Position numbers and translations under genes: made by a program. The notes under the pieces are model-generated. The model saw only the letters and a list, made by a program, of their open reading frames with translations, made no database searches and was not told the origin of the DNA. A DNA stretch of 64,000 nt from assembly GCF_022524345.1 (NCBI RefSeq), contig NZ_JAKWJU010000002.1, forward strand, positions 5,694,001 through 5,758,000, read 5' to 3'. The DNA is from Streptomyces marispadix. Its GTDB lineage: Bacteria; Actinomycetota; Actinomycetes; Streptomycetales; Streptomycetaceae. Shown here piece after piece: positions 51,565-60,945 of this stretch (position 1 is its first letter; each line of letters starts with the position of its first letter).

Positions 51565-52611
51565 TCAGCCTCCCAATCCCCAGTCCTTCGCGATGTACTG
51601 GCTGGAGCAGATGGTGTCGAAGAAGTTCGCGCCGGTCTTCCCGCACCCTTCGCTCGGCTTCACGGGGGTGCCGTGCGCCATGCCGTCGATGATGTAGCTG
51701 CGCACGACGACGTCACCGTTCCCGTCCTTGTAGTCGGACCTGGTGGTGCCGCCCGGCAGTGACTCGGTGCCGTCGGCCTCCTGATCGGCGCCGAGCACGT
51801 TCGTCCACTGCTTCACCGACTCCGTCGCGTTCTTCGGGACCACCTTTGTGTCCGCGGTGCCGTGCCAGATCGACACCTTTGGCCGGGGGCCCGAGTAGCC
51901 GGGGTCGGCCTTCTTGGCGATGTCGCCCCACTGGTCCGCCGACTTGCTGACGCCGGGACTCATGCAAGTCCACGCTTCCCCCGAGTTGTTGGCGCAGCCG
52001 TGCGGCAGTCCGGCTATCACGGCGCCGCCAGCGAAGACGTCCGGGTAGGCCGCCATCATCGACGCCGTCATGCCGCCGCCGGCCGAAAGCCCTGTGATGT
52101 AGACCTTCTTCGGGTCCGCCTTCAGATCGGAGACGGTCTTGTCCACCATCTGCTTGATCGACTGCGCTTCGCCCTTGTCCCGGCCGACATCGCCGGGCTC
52201 GAACCAGTTGAAGCACTTGAGGCCATTGTTGGTCAGTTCCTGCTGAGGTGCGACGACGGAGAACTTGCCGGCGTCCGCGAACTTCTGCCAGCCCGCGTTG
52301 TCGAAGTACATGGTCGCGTCCTGATTGCAGCCGTGCAGCGCGACCACCACGGGGCTGCCTTCGGGCAGTCCGTCCGGCTTGTAGCGGTACATGCTGAGCG
52401 CTCCGGGGTTGGAGCCGAAGTTGCCGACTTTCTCCAACCCCGCGGCTGCCTTCCCGTCCGTCACTCCCGCGTTGCTCGCATCGGACAAATCGGTGGACTG
52501 GCCACCGTCGGCTCCGTGGTTGACGGCCTGTGAGGTGCCCACCAGGGTGGCGAGTCCGACGGCTGTGACTGTGGTTATGAGCAGCGCTGCCTTTCGAAAT
52601 GCGACTTTCAT
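51565..52611 (-). CDS. Secreted PHB depolymerase / feruloyl esterase-like hydrolase
   Basis: A 348-residue exported alpha/beta hydrolase of the type-1 PHB depolymerase (LpqC-like) family. The signal peptide is about residues 1-29 (AALLITTVTAVGLATLVGTS). The oxyanion VVVALHGCNQDATMYFDNAG, the lipase box GLSAGGGMTASMMAAYPDV, the acid IWHGTADTKVVP and the base IDGMAHGTPV give a full Ser-Asp-His triad. Substrates in this family include polyhydroxybutyrate, acetylxylan and feruloyl esters. The ATG at 52611 has AAGGAG upstream. Confidence 0.9.
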   Translation of the reverse strand: MKVAFRKAALLITTVTAVGLATLVGTSQAVNHGADGGQSTDLSDASNAGVTDGKAAAGLEKVGNFGSNPGALSMYRYKPDGLPEGSPVVVALHGCNQDATMYFDNAGWQKFADAGKFSVVAPQQELTNNGLKCFNWFEPGDVGRDKGEAQSIKQMVDKTVSDLKADPKKVYITGLSAGGGMTASMMAAYPDVFAGGAVIAGLPHGCANNSGEAWTCMSPGVSKSADQWGDIAKKADPGYSGPRPKVSIWHGTADTKVVPKNATESVKQWTNVLGADQEADGTESLPGGTTRSDYKDGNGDVVVRSYIIDGMAHGTPVKPSEGCGKTGANFFDTICSSQYIAKDWGLGG

Positions 52612-52997
52612 TGCGACTCCTTCTGTGGGAATCCCGTGGGGGGTTCGTGGTGACCGTAAGGGCTTTCCAGGTCGGGGCCGAACGTGGCGTACGTCCAAAT
52701 GTGACGGGCCGTGAGTGTGGATCCGACACACTGGGCGGACAGGTGCCAGCTTGGCTCTGGGGCATGAAACCGCAGGTCACGCCCGCTCGAATCCCGCCTT
52801 CTCGGCTACGGTCGGCTACGGGCAGTTCGTCACAGCCTTGGTGGGGGACCGCGAACTCCCGGAACGACAGTCGGGAGGATGTGCGGTCTGAGTCGCCGTT
52901 GAACGGATCAGACGCGGACTTGGGCACTCTGGAGATCCGGTTGCGGGGTGTGGGCAGGTGAGTGGCTGCCGCCGGTTCAGTCAGGGTCCGCGGGTGG
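52612..52997. other. Intergenic region, no gene recognised
   Basis: 386 bp between two minus-strand genes. It contains the leader of the PHB-depolymerase-like gene. The open frames present have poor codon bias, and I see no motif, strong hairpin or repeat. Confidence 0.4.
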
Positions 52998-54338
52998 TCA
53001 GGTGTTGCTCGCCGGGACCTCGCCGACCGGGACGGTGGAGGTCCCCGCGGGTGCCGGCCTGCGGAGGGTCAGGGCGACGAGGGCGGATACGGCGCATCCC
53101 CCGCCGAGATATGCCGCTACCCAGTACCAGCGACCATCGCCGAAGGCGACGAGCGCCGTGGCGATGAACGGCGTGAAGCCGCCGCCCACCGCGCTGGCGA
53201 CCTGGTACCCGAGGCCTGCGCCGCTGTAGCGGTACTCGGCGCCGAACATCTCGGTGAACAAGGGCTGTTGGACGCTGACCAGCATGTCGTGCGAGACGTT
53301 GACCAGGACGACGGAGGTGACCACGAGGAGGATGGCGGATCCGGATTCCATCGACATGAAGTAGGGGATGGCGCCCAGCACGCCCACTATGGCGCCGGCG
53401 AGGAAGACCGGCCTGCGGCCGAACCGGTCGGAGAGCCACGCGAACGCGGGGATGGACACGATCCCGACGCCGCCTACGAGCAGCCCGATGTTGAGCATGA
53501 ACCCCGATTCGAAGCCGTGCTCGGAGGTGGCATAGGAGAGTGCGAAGGTCGTGACGACGTACATCGTCACCAGCTCGCCGAGGCGCATGCCGATGATCTG
53601 GAAGAAGGCGGCCGGCTGCTCGCGCAGGGCCTTCACCACCGGCAGCTTCGGCCGCTTCGCAGCCTTGCGCCCGACCTCTTCCTCGAACACCTCGCTCTCG
53701 GGGACGCCGATGCGAATCCACAGCGCGAGGACTACGAGCAGAGCGCTGATCAGGAACGGGACGCGCCAGCCCCACTCCTTGAATGCCGTCTCGCCGCCGA
53801 TCGTTTCCATGAGGGCCACGGCTCCTGTGGCGAGGATCAGGCCCACGGAGTACCCGACCTGCACGCCGCTGCTGTAGAGGGCCTTGAGCTTGGACGGTGC
53901 GCTTTCGACTGCCATGAGGGCGGCGCCGCCCCACTCGCCGCCGACTGCGAACCCCTGGATGGCCCGGAGGATCACCAGAAGCAGCGGCGCCCACCAGCCG
54001 ATGCTTCCGTAGGTCGGAAGCAGTCCGATCAGCATGGTGGAGATCCCCATCACCAGGACCGTCCACACCAGCATCCGCTTGCGTCCGAGCTTGTCCCCGA
54101 AGTGCCCGAAGAAGAGACCGCCGAGCGGGCGGCACACGAAGCCGACGCCGAACGTGGCGAAGGCGGCCAAGGTGCCGGCCAGCGGGCTGACTTCGGGGAA
54201 GAAGGCCTTGTTGAAAACGATGGCGGCGACGATTCCGTAGAGCAGGAAGTCGTACCACTCCACGACCGCCCCGATGGAGCTGCCGAGGGCGGCTCGTGTC
54301 TGCTTACCCGTCGTTGGCTGCTGAGTTGTGCTCTTCAT
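52998..54338 (-). CDS. MFS transporter, metabolite:H+ symporter (MHS) type
   Basis: A 446-residue 12-segment importer. The MHS pattern is clear: SSIGAVVEWYDFLLYGIVAA at segment 1, CRPLGGLFFGHFGDKLGRKR with the conserved loop 2-3, RAIQGFAVGGEWGGAALMAV at segment 4-5, and WLSDRFGRRPVFLAGA in the second half. MHS proteins take up organic acids such as citrate, proline/betaine, shikimate or aromatic acids. It is divergent from the alcohol dehydrogenase at 54587 across 248 bp, so joint regulation is possible. The substrate is unknown. Confidence 0.9.
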   Translation of the reverse strand: MKSTTQQPTTGKQTRAALGSSIGAVVEWYDFLLYGIVAAIVFNKAFFPEVSPLAGTLAAFATFGVGFVCRPLGGLFFGHFGDKLGRKRMLVWTVLVMGISTMLIGLLPTYGSIGWWAPLLLVILRAIQGFAVGGEWGGAALMAVESAPSKLKALYSSGVQVGYSVGLILATGAVALMETIGGETAFKEWGWRVPFLISALLVVLALWIRIGVPESEVFEEEVGRKAAKRPKLPVVKALREQPAAFFQIIGMRLGELVTMYVVTTFALSYATSEHGFESGFMLNIGLLVGGVGIVSIPAFAWLSDRFGRRPVFLAGAIVGVLGAIPYFMSMESGSAILLVVTSVVLVNVSHDMLVSVQQPLFTEMFGAEYRYSGAGLGYQVASAVGGGFTPFIATALVAFGDGRWYWVAAYLGGGCAVSALVALTLRRPAPAGTSTVPVGEVPASNT

Positions 54339-54545
54339 CGAGACCCCTGTGCGCTTGGTGCACAAACGTGCGTGACTTGCACGGCATAGTGAACGGGCTT
54401 CTGCGGCAAGGTCAAGGGTTCGTTCCGGATGAACTGCCAGGTGGCAAATGTTGATCTCAGGCGGTGCATCGGATGCGTGGTTGTGCGGCGCCGGCTTGGC
54501 GGCACATCGGAGGGGATCAGCTACGAGACCCTCCGCTACCATGTC

Positions 54546-54571
54546 GCTATGCGTACGACGGTGCGTATAGC
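54546..54571. promoter_or_regulatory. Candidate operator before the alcohol dehydrogenase gene
   Basis: GCTATGCG (54546-54553) and CGTATAGC (54564-54571) form a 7-of-8 inverted repeat with a 10-bp centre, ending 15 bp before the ATG. TACCAT at about 54538 could be the -10 box. The position suits a repressor acting on this gene and perhaps on the divergent transporter. Confidence 0.45.
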
Positions 54572-54586
54572 GCACAAGGAGGCTTG

Positions 54587-55570
54587 ATGAAGGCAGCAGC
54601 ACTCGTTGCCCCTGGCTGTGTCGAGACCATCGACGTTCCCTGCCCGGAGTACGGAGCGAGCGACGTCCTCCTGCGGATGACGGGCGTCGGCCTGTGCGGG
54701 ACGGACGTCGCACTCGTCGGCGGCGCGCGGCTCGCGCCTGGCCTGCCCTGGATACTCGGGCACGAAGGCGCGGGCGAGATCGTGGCTGTCGGCAGCGCCG
54801 CCGGGGGACGTCGCGTCGGTGAACGCGTGGCCGTCGAACCGAACTACTGCTGCCGCCGATGTTCGGCGTGCACGCGTGGATTCACCTCCGGCTGCACGGA
54901 CCGGGTGGCCGTCGGGCTCGCGACCCCCGGCGTGCTCGCGGAGTACGTCGCGGTGCCGGCCGCGTTCGTCCACGCGGCTGCCGACCACGTGAGCACCGCG
55001 GACCTGGTATGCGCCGAGCCGCTGACCGTCGCACGCACGGCGATCCGCCGCGCCAAGATCTCGAAGGGGGACAAGTGCCTTGTGGTGGGAGCCGGTTCAC
55101 AAGGGCTGCTCGTGTGCGCCTGTCTGGCCGCAGCCGGAATCACGCCGTATGTGCAGGAGCCCCATGAGGGGCGCCGGGCACTGGCGGCGTCGCTGGGTGC
55201 CGTGCCTCTGGAACGTTCGGCATCGGACGTCGACCAGGTCTTCGAGACCTCAGGTGCGCCCGCGGCGCTGAGGGCGGCACTGAGGCACGTGGTGCCCGGC
55301 GGGCGCATCACGTTCATCGGGATGAGCAGCGCGTCCTTGGAACTCAGCCCGCACGAACTGGTCAGCCGGCAGCTGACGCTGACCGGCTCCTTGATCTACG
55401 ACCACCCGCACGACTTCACCGGCACCATCGCGGCCCTGGAGGACGGCGCGATCAACCCGCACCGCGTACTGAAGGCGGAGTTCTCCCTGGAGGACGCCGG
55501 GGCCGCATTCGCCGCCGTGGCGTCGACGCCGGGCAAGTGCTGGATCAACTTCGGGAGTAGCGCGAACTGA
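54587..55570 (+). CDS. Zinc-dependent alcohol dehydrogenase family protein
   Basis: A 327-residue MDR-family dehydrogenase. The catalytic zinc site is seen in GVGLCGTDVA and ILGHEGAGEIVAVG. The structural zinc site is C-x2-C-x2-C-x7-C within CCRRCSACTRGFTSGC. The NAD motif is LVVGAGSQGLLVCACLAAAG. It is about 20 residues shorter than usual, mostly in the C-terminal half, but no frame break is seen. The ATG at 54587 has AAGGAGG upstream. Sugar alcohol or sorbitol/threonine-type substrates are possible. It is divergent from the MHS transporter. Confidence 0.9.
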   Translation: MKAAALVAPGCVETIDVPCPEYGASDVLLRMTGVGLCGTDVALVGGARLAPGLPWILGHEGAGEIVAVGSAAGGRRVGERVAVEPNYCCRRCSACTRGFTSGCTDRVAVGLATPGVLAEYVAVPAAFVHAAADHVSTADLVCAEPLTVARTAIRRAKISKGDKCLVVGAGSQGLLVCACLAAAGITPYVQEPHEGRRALAASLGAVPLERSASDVDQVFETSGAPAALRAALRHVVPGGRITFIGMSSASLELSPHELVSRQLTLTGSLIYDHPHDFTGTIAALEDGAINPHRVLKAEFSLEDAGAAFAAVASTPGKCWINFGSSAN

Positions 55571-55863
55571 AACGCGGGTTCACCGCCCGGCCGCCGCTCC
55601 ATCGCAGGATGGCGCGGCGGAATCCGGCGATCGTGCGGGTCAGTTGCCTGCCGACGGCTCCCGTTTCCTTGCCGCGCCTTCCTTGGGACGGGAGGTTCGT
55701 CGGTTCGTTCAAGTCGCTTTTCTTTCTTGGGAGTTCTCTCAGTGTTGGTGGAGTCGAGCGTGGTCCAGCAGCGGTATCCAGGCGGTGCTTGCAGGTCGGC
55801 GACCAGCTCGGCCGTCGTGGTGGCCAGGTCAGCGTGTAGCTGGCGGTCGGCCTCGCGTCTGGC
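55571..55863. other. Intergenic stretch of atypical composition
   Basis: 293 bp between convergent genes, with lower GC than the flanks around 55690-55760. On the minus strand the frame of the aldo/keto reductase stays open for about 90 codons beyond its TAG (READRQLHADLATTTAELVAD, then RCWTTLDSTNTER), which reads like protein but matches nothing I recognise. It could be a decayed gene or a lost C-terminal partner. Confidence 0.35.
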
Positions 55864-56802
55864 CTATGCGCTATCCAGCGCTGCCAGTTCATCCTCGGTG
55901 AGGACGGTGGATGCGCCTTCCACGGCCTGCTCGACCTGTTCGACGCTGCTGACTCCGACGATCGGGGTCAGCGCCGGGCTCCCGGAGACCAGCCACGCGA
56001 GCACCACCTGGCCCGGTCGGAGTCCGCGATCAGTGGCGACTCGGGTCAGCGCCGCCAGCCGTCGTTCGGTGCCGGGGTGGCGGTACTCGGTCTCGAGCGG
56101 GCGGTCGTCGCGGTCGTATCGGCCCTGGAGGGTGGCGGTGTAGACCCAGCCGTCGAACGACGGGTTGCGTCGCAGGAAGTCGAGGCCGTCCGGTGACAGC
56201 ATTCCCAGCGGGATCGGCTGGCCCTCCACGGCCATGCCGCCGGCGGGCTGGAGGTAGGAGTAGCGCTCCTGGTACGCGTCTGGTTGCGGGTGACCGGCGT
56301 GTTCGGCGGTGGCCCGGATCCGTTCGAGCAGCCACGACGGGTGGTTCGACACACCCCAGCGAGCGGTCAGGCCGTCACGGACCAGGCCACCGAACGTCTC
56401 GACCAGGTTCTCCACCGGGACGGTCGGGTCTTCGACGTGTGCCCAGTACAGCTCCACACCGTCTACGCCCAGCCGTTCCAGGCTCTTTGCCATGGCTCCG
56501 CGAACGACGTCCTCGCGCAGCCCTTCTAAGTGGTCGGGGAACCCGCCGACCCGCGTGGGCTGGGCGCCGACCTTGGTACTGAGGCGGACGCGCACCCCGG
56601 GGTTGGACGCCAGCCAGCGGCCCAGCAGCGCCTCGCTCTGGCCGCCGAAGCCGGTGTCGGAGGTCCAGAAGCTGTAGTTGTCGGAGGTGTCGATGAAGGA
56701 GCCGCCCAGTTCGGCGTACCGGTCGAGAATCGAGAAGGCGGTCCGTTCGTCCACCTTGGTGCCGAAGTACATCGCCCCGAGGGCCATCTTGGGTGTGATC
56801 AT
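55864..56802 (-). CDS. Aldo/keto reductase
   Basis: A 312-residue NADPH-dependent reductase. The catalytic tetrad is visible: Asp and Tyr in FIDTSDNYSF, Lys in LSTKVGA, and His in VELYWAHVEDP. WGVSNHPSWLLERI and the cofactor-binding TPIVGVSSVEQVEQAVEG complete the fold. The ATG at 56802 has GAGG eight bases upstream and is preferred to an in-frame TTG at 56838. Codon 92 (56527-56529) is TTA, so translation would depend on the bldA tRNA. The substrate is unknown; it is convergent with the alcohol dehydrogenase. Confidence 0.88.
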   Translation of the reverse strand: MITPKMALGAMYFGTKVDERTAFSILDRYAELGGSFIDTSDNYSFWTSDTGFGGQSEALLGRWLASNPGVRVRLSTKVGAQPTRVGGFPDHLEGLREDVVRGAMAKSLERLGVDGVELYWAHVEDPTVPVENLVETFGGLVRDGLTARWGVSNHPSWLLERIRATAEHAGHPQPDAYQERYSYLQPAGGMAVEGQPIPLGMLSPDGLDFLRRNPSFDGWVYTATLQGRYDRDDRPLETEYRHPGTERRLAALTRVATDRGLRPGQVVLAWLVSGSPALTPIVGVSSVEQVEQAVEGASTVLTEDELAALDSA

Positions 56803-58044
56803 GGCGCCAGCCTCGTGCTGGAGCGCGCTCCCGGTCAAGCAGCGAGTTCACGAGAGCTGCGGATTTGTGACGGAGGCTCAGGAAACGCGTTCTGTCGCCG
56901 TGACAGGCGGTGGCGCACTCTGGTTTGCTCACGGAAGTTGAGCCAGAACCGAAATCCGTGGGGCGAACCAGAGTGCGTCATCTCTGCTGCCGGGGCCCGT
57001 TGTTGAGCGCTCCTGATTGGTTCTCGGTTCGCACTTCGTGCAGCTTCCAGTCAGTCGGGCCGTTCCTCGCCAGTTCGCTTCGCGTCTGGGCACGAGTTGC
57101 TTGCTTTCAAGCGCCGGAGCTGATGCTCGCCATCGCCGGGCCTGTCGGGTGGCTCCCATTCATGGCGGTGGTGATCGCCGCCAACAGGCAGGTGAGCAGC
57201 GTGGCTTGGAAGGACCCGCCGGTGCGGTGCCGCTTCATCGAGGGGGCAAGTCGGCCTGGCGGGCCCGCACTTCCGGGACACCGAGGGTTCGCGGCCCCGT
57301 CACTGTCCCAGCATGCCCGGGTGTACTGGACGTTGTGCCGTATGTGATCTGCGGGCTGCTGGAGCGGAGCGGGCAGCAACCGGGATGCACAATCTCTCTC
57401 CCGCGGAGCGCGTCGCCAGCAAGCCCGGACACCTCCCTGGAATCCGGTTGCAGCGTGGCGTGCGCCCCTTGTAGGACAACGCTCATGCCTGACACTCCAG
57501 CGACTGGTCAGTGCCTGGGGCCGGTGGACACCGACCGGCTCGGCCGGTCACAACGACCCGTCACCGCAGAGGCGTTCACCCAGCAGGGCCGTCCTCACAG
57601 AGGAGTCGAGATCTCGCACGCCATGCCAACGAGTCCGGTCACGCTGCGATTACGAGACAGGACCCGTTGTTGTTCGGTAGGTTCTCCGGGCGTTCGGTCG
57701 CTCCGGTTCCGAATTCGGATGTCAGGGCCGCAGCAGCCTGTGCGGCGTGCGTGCCCGGTGTACGGGAGACGCGCGGCACAGGGCAGGGGGGCACGCGGAA
57801 CTGCGCACGAAGTGCGCGAGGGCGGCTGAACGAGCCGGCTTTCCCGCACAGACGGCGGCCGGATGGGCGGAGGGGAGCGGGGCATCGGGACCCGGTGCAC
57901 GGTCGGCTCCAGGTCGCCCGCAGCCGGACACAAGCATGAAACGGCAGATGTCAGTGCCGGGCATTAAAGTGCCATATTTCACGGGGGGACGGGGGTTTCT
58001 GCTCTATGCGCTCATCGGTTTCGGCCCCGCCTGGAGAGGCGGCG
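56803..58044. other. Gene-poor 1.2-kb stretch with a strong hairpin
   Basis: No frame on either strand has the third-position GC bias or motifs of a real gene. GC is a little lower than the flanks. The region holds an imperfect 26-bp hairpin at 56911-56980 (separate entry) and the promoter of the AfsR-type gene. It may be a decayed insertion, but no transposase sequence could be read. Confidence 0.45.
56911..56980. repeat. Long hairpin: 26-bp imperfect inverted repeat, 19-base loop
   Basis: The left arm 56911-56935 and the right arm 56955-56980 pair at 23 of 26 positions with one bulge. The core GCACTCTGGTT matches AACCAGAGTGC perfectly. The loop is 56936-56954. It lies in a gene-poor stretch, 108 bp upstream of the aldo/keto reductase start. 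It resembles paired transposon ends or a MITE-like relic more than a terminator. Confidence 0.65.
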
Positions 58045-60945
58045 GTGTGCAATGACTTCGACTTCCGGGTGCTGGGGCCACTCGAAGTGGGCCACAGACA
58101 GGGCGTGGTGAAGTTACCCGCAGGCCGCCTGCGTGTGCTCCTGTCCTGCCTGGTGATGTCGCCCAACGAGGTCGTCTCCAGCGACACGCTGATCGATCGA
58201 TTATGGGCGGACACCCCGGTGGAACGGGCACGGGGCGCGCTGCACACCTGCGTGAGACGGCTGCGCCGCCTGCTCTGCCCCGATCTGGTGCAGACGAGAC
58301 CCGGCGGGTATGCCCTGGGGGTATCGGTCGACAGAGTGGACCTGCTGCGGTTCCGGGATCTCGTCCGGCGCTCGGAAGCCGCCGGAGACGACTCCGGCGA
58401 GAAGCTGGTTCTGCTGCGCGAGGCTCTGGCGCTCCGTCGCGGCGACCCGTTCGCCGATGTCGCCTCCCCGTGGCTGGACCACGAGGTGGTGCCCCGGCTG
58501 AACGAGGAATGGCAGAGCGCTCTGATGTGCCGCATCGACCTGGAGATGGCGGCGGGACGGCACCATGAGTTGATACCCGAGCTGCGCGAGCTGACGACCG
58601 CCCACCCGCTGCACGAGGCGAGCTGGCAGCGTCTGATCCTGGCCCTGCACCGGTGCGGTCGCCGCGCCGAGGCCCTGGAGGCGTACCAGCAGGTCCACGC
58701 GATCCTCCGGGACGAGTTGGCGCTCGATCCCAGCGACGAGCTGCGAGAACTGCACCGGTCCATCCTCGACGGCGGCGCGACCCCCTCACCTGGCGGCGGC
58801 GTGGGTGAGCAGGAGCCGGTCGCCGGCACCATCGTCCATCCCGCCGTCGATCCACCTGCGCAGTCGCCGCCGATACGCCCGCAGCAGCTTCCGCCGGGCA
58901 TTCCCTGTTTCACCGGCCGCACCACGGAGCTGGCCACACTGGACGGCCTGCTGCCCGCCGAAGACGGTCAGTCCCCGCAGAGGACGGCGATCGCCGTGGT
59001 CGACGGGGCGGCGGGAGCCGGCAAGACCACCCTGGCGGTGCACTGGGCGCACCGCGTGCGCGACCGGTTTCCCGACGGGCAGCTCTACGCCGATCTCCGC
59101 GGCTACGGCATGGGCGCTCCGGTGGAGCCCACCGCGGTGCTGGAGATGTTCCTGCAAGCGCTGGGCGTCCCTGCTCAGCAGATCCCGCCGGAACTGGACG
59201 GCCGCTCCGCGCTGTTGCGCAGCACTCTGGCCGACCGGCGGGTGCTCGTGCTGCTGGACAACGCGCGCGACTCCGCGCAGGTGCGTCCGCTGCTGCCCGG
59301 CTCGCACTGCCTGGTCCTGGTCACCAGCCGCAGCCAGCTACGAGGGTTGGCCGTGCGGCACGGCGCCTACCGCGTCAGCCTCGACTGGCTGTCCGTCGAG
59401 GAGTCGGTCACCTTGCTCGCCGGTGTCCTGGGCGAGGACCGGATCGCGGCCGAGCCGGACACCGCCGTGCAACTCGCCGGTCTATGCGCTCATATGCCCC
59501 TTGCCCTGGCCCTGGCCGCCGAACGCATCCACCACCTGCCGGGCCCGGGTAACCGGACGGGCGCGGCGGCCGGGCACTCCGTCCCGCTGCACGACCTCGT
59601 CGCCGAACTCGCCGTGGAGCGGGACCGGTTGGACGTGCTCAGTGTGGGCGACGACGAGACCTCAGCGGTTCGCGACGTCTTCTCCTGGTCCTACGACGCA
59701 CTCGACTCGGCGGCGGCCGCCGGCGCGTTCCGCGTCCTCGGTCTGCACTCCGGGCCCGACATCAGCACCGAGGCGGCGGCCGTGCTCATCGGCGTCGGCC
59801 CGGACCAGACGCGGCGGCTGTTGGAGGGGCTGGCTGACCGTGGCCTGCTGGAGCGGGCCAGCCGGGACCGGTACCGGTACCGGTTCCACGACCTGATGCG
59901 CCTGTACGCGGCGGAACGGGCCGAGGCGGAGGAGAGCGAGCCGACCCGGCTGGCCGCGCTGCATCGGGTCCTGTCCTGGTATATGCACACCGCCGATGCG
60001 GCCGAGCGGATACTCAACCCCGGCCACCAGCACCTTCCGCCCGACCCGCCCGAGGAGGGCTGCGAACCGCTTGCCTTCTCCTCGCACGAGGAGGCGCTGC
60101 GGTGGTGTGAGACAGAGCGCGCCAACCTGATGGCCGCTGTCCGGCTCGCCTTCGAGGTCGGCGAGTACTCCATCGCCTGGCGGCTCCCGACCGTCCTGTG
60201 GGGCTTCTTCAACCTGCGTAAACACTGGGGCGACTGGATCGAAAGCCACAGAGTGGGCCTCGCCGCCGCCCGTGCACAGGGTGATCGGTACGGCGAAGCC
60301 TCGGTGCTGACCAGCATCGGCCTCGCCCGGTGGGACCAGCGGCGGTTCACCGAGGCGCTGGAGTGGCTGGAGGAGGCGCTCGTGCTGCGACGCGAGATCG
60401 GGGACCGCTGGGGGGAGGGCATCGCGCTGACCAGCCTCGGCCGGGTCCGCGGGAACCTTGGTGAGCACGGGCGCGCGTTGAAGCACCACACGGAGGCTCT
60501 CGGCATCTTCGAGGAGATCGGGAACCAGTGGGGGCAGGGCATCGCCCTGGCCGGTCTCGGCCGCGTCTGCCAGGACCTGAATGAGTCCGAGCGTGCCCGC
60601 GAACACCTGCTGAGGGCGGTCGGCGTCTTCCGGAGGATCGGGAACCGCTGGGGGGAGGGCATCGCGCTGCGGGACCTGTGCCTGACGTACGCCGCCCTCG
60701 GCCGGCACGAGGAGACCATAGCCTGGTGCCGACGCGCCCTCGCGCCCTGCCACGAGACAGGCTCCCGGCACACCAGGGCCCGCATCCTCAACCTGTTGAG
60801 CCGAGCCCTGTGTCAGACGGGCCGGTCGGAGGAGGCGCGGCAGGTGTGGGAGCGGGCCACGGCCATCTTCGAGGAGCTGGGGGACTCGAACGCTGCCAGA
60901 GCAGGCGATCTTCTCGGTGCGGCAGCGGTCGGCGCGGGCTGGTGA
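58045..60945 (+). CDS. AfsR/SARP family transcriptional regulator with NB-ARC and TPR domains
   Basis: A 966-residue regulator. It has an OmpR-type winged helix (FRVLGPLEVG, LSCLVMSPNEVVSSDTLIDR, ARGALHTCVRRLRRLL), a bacterial transcriptional activation domain (about 90-240), and an NB-ARC ATPase (Walker A VDGAAGAGKTTLAVH; Walker B VLVLLDNARD). C-terminal TPRs have IG.RWGEGIAL repeats. GTG 58045 is preferred for its GGAGAGG site 5 bases upstream; an in-frame ATG at 58006 would add 13 residues. Two TTA codons (58114-58116, 58201-58203) make it bldA-dependent. It stands immediately before aminotransferase/SDR genes, as a cluster-situated activator would. Confidence 0.92.
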   Translation: MCNDFDFRVLGPLEVGHRQGVVKLPAGRLRVLLSCLVMSPNEVVSSDTLIDRLWADTPVERARGALHTCVRRLRRLLCPDLVQTRPGGYALGVSVDRVDLLRFRDLVRRSEAAGDDSGEKLVLLREALALRRGDPFADVASPWLDHEVVPRLNEEWQSALMCRIDLEMAAGRHHELIPELRELTTAHPLHEASWQRLILALHRCGRRAEALEAYQQVHAILRDELALDPSDELRELHRSILDGGATPSPGGGVGEQEPVAGTIVHPAVDPPAQSPPIRPQQLPPGIPCFTGRTTELATLDGLLPAEDGQSPQRTAIAVVDGAAGAGKTTLAVHWAHRVRDRFPDGQLYADLRGYGMGAPVEPTAVLEMFLQALGVPAQQIPPELDGRSALLRSTLADRRVLVLLDNARDSAQVRPLLPGSHCLVLVTSRSQLRGLAVRHGAYRVSLDWLSVEESVTLLAGVLGEDRIAAEPDTAVQLAGLCAHMPLALALAAERIHHLPGPGNRTGAAAGHSVPLHDLVAELAVERDRLDVLSVGDDETSAVRDVFSWSYDALDSAAAAGAFRVLGLHSGPDISTEAAAVLIGVGPDQTRRLLEGLADRGLLERASRDRYRYRFHDLMRLYAAERAEAEESEPTRLAALHRVLSWYMHTADAAERILNPGHQHLPPDPPEEGCEPLAFSSHEEALRWCETERANLMAAVRLAFEVGEYSIAWRLPTVLWGFFNLRKHWGDWIESHRVGLAAARAQGDRYGEASVLTSIGLARWDQRRFTEALEWLEEALVLRREIGDRWGEGIALTSLGRVRGNLGEHGRALKHHTEALGIFEEIGNQWGQGIALAGLGRVCQDLNESERAREHLLRAVGVFRRIGNRWGEGIALRDLCLTYAALGRHEETIAWCRRALAPCHETGSRHTRARILNLLSRALCQTGRSEEARQVWERATAIFEELGDSNAARAGDLLGAAAVGAGW

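Noticed and set aside
56911..56980. Ends of an intact insertion sequence
   Set aside because: Only 19 bases separate the arms and no transposase could be read nearby, so an intact element is excluded. It is reported only as a hairpin or possible relic.
57017..57940. Overlapping plus-strand open frames of 140-270 codons between the aldo/keto reductase and the AfsR-type gene
   Set aside because: Poor third-position GC, no ribosome sites and no recognisable domains in any frame; treated as noncoding or decayed.
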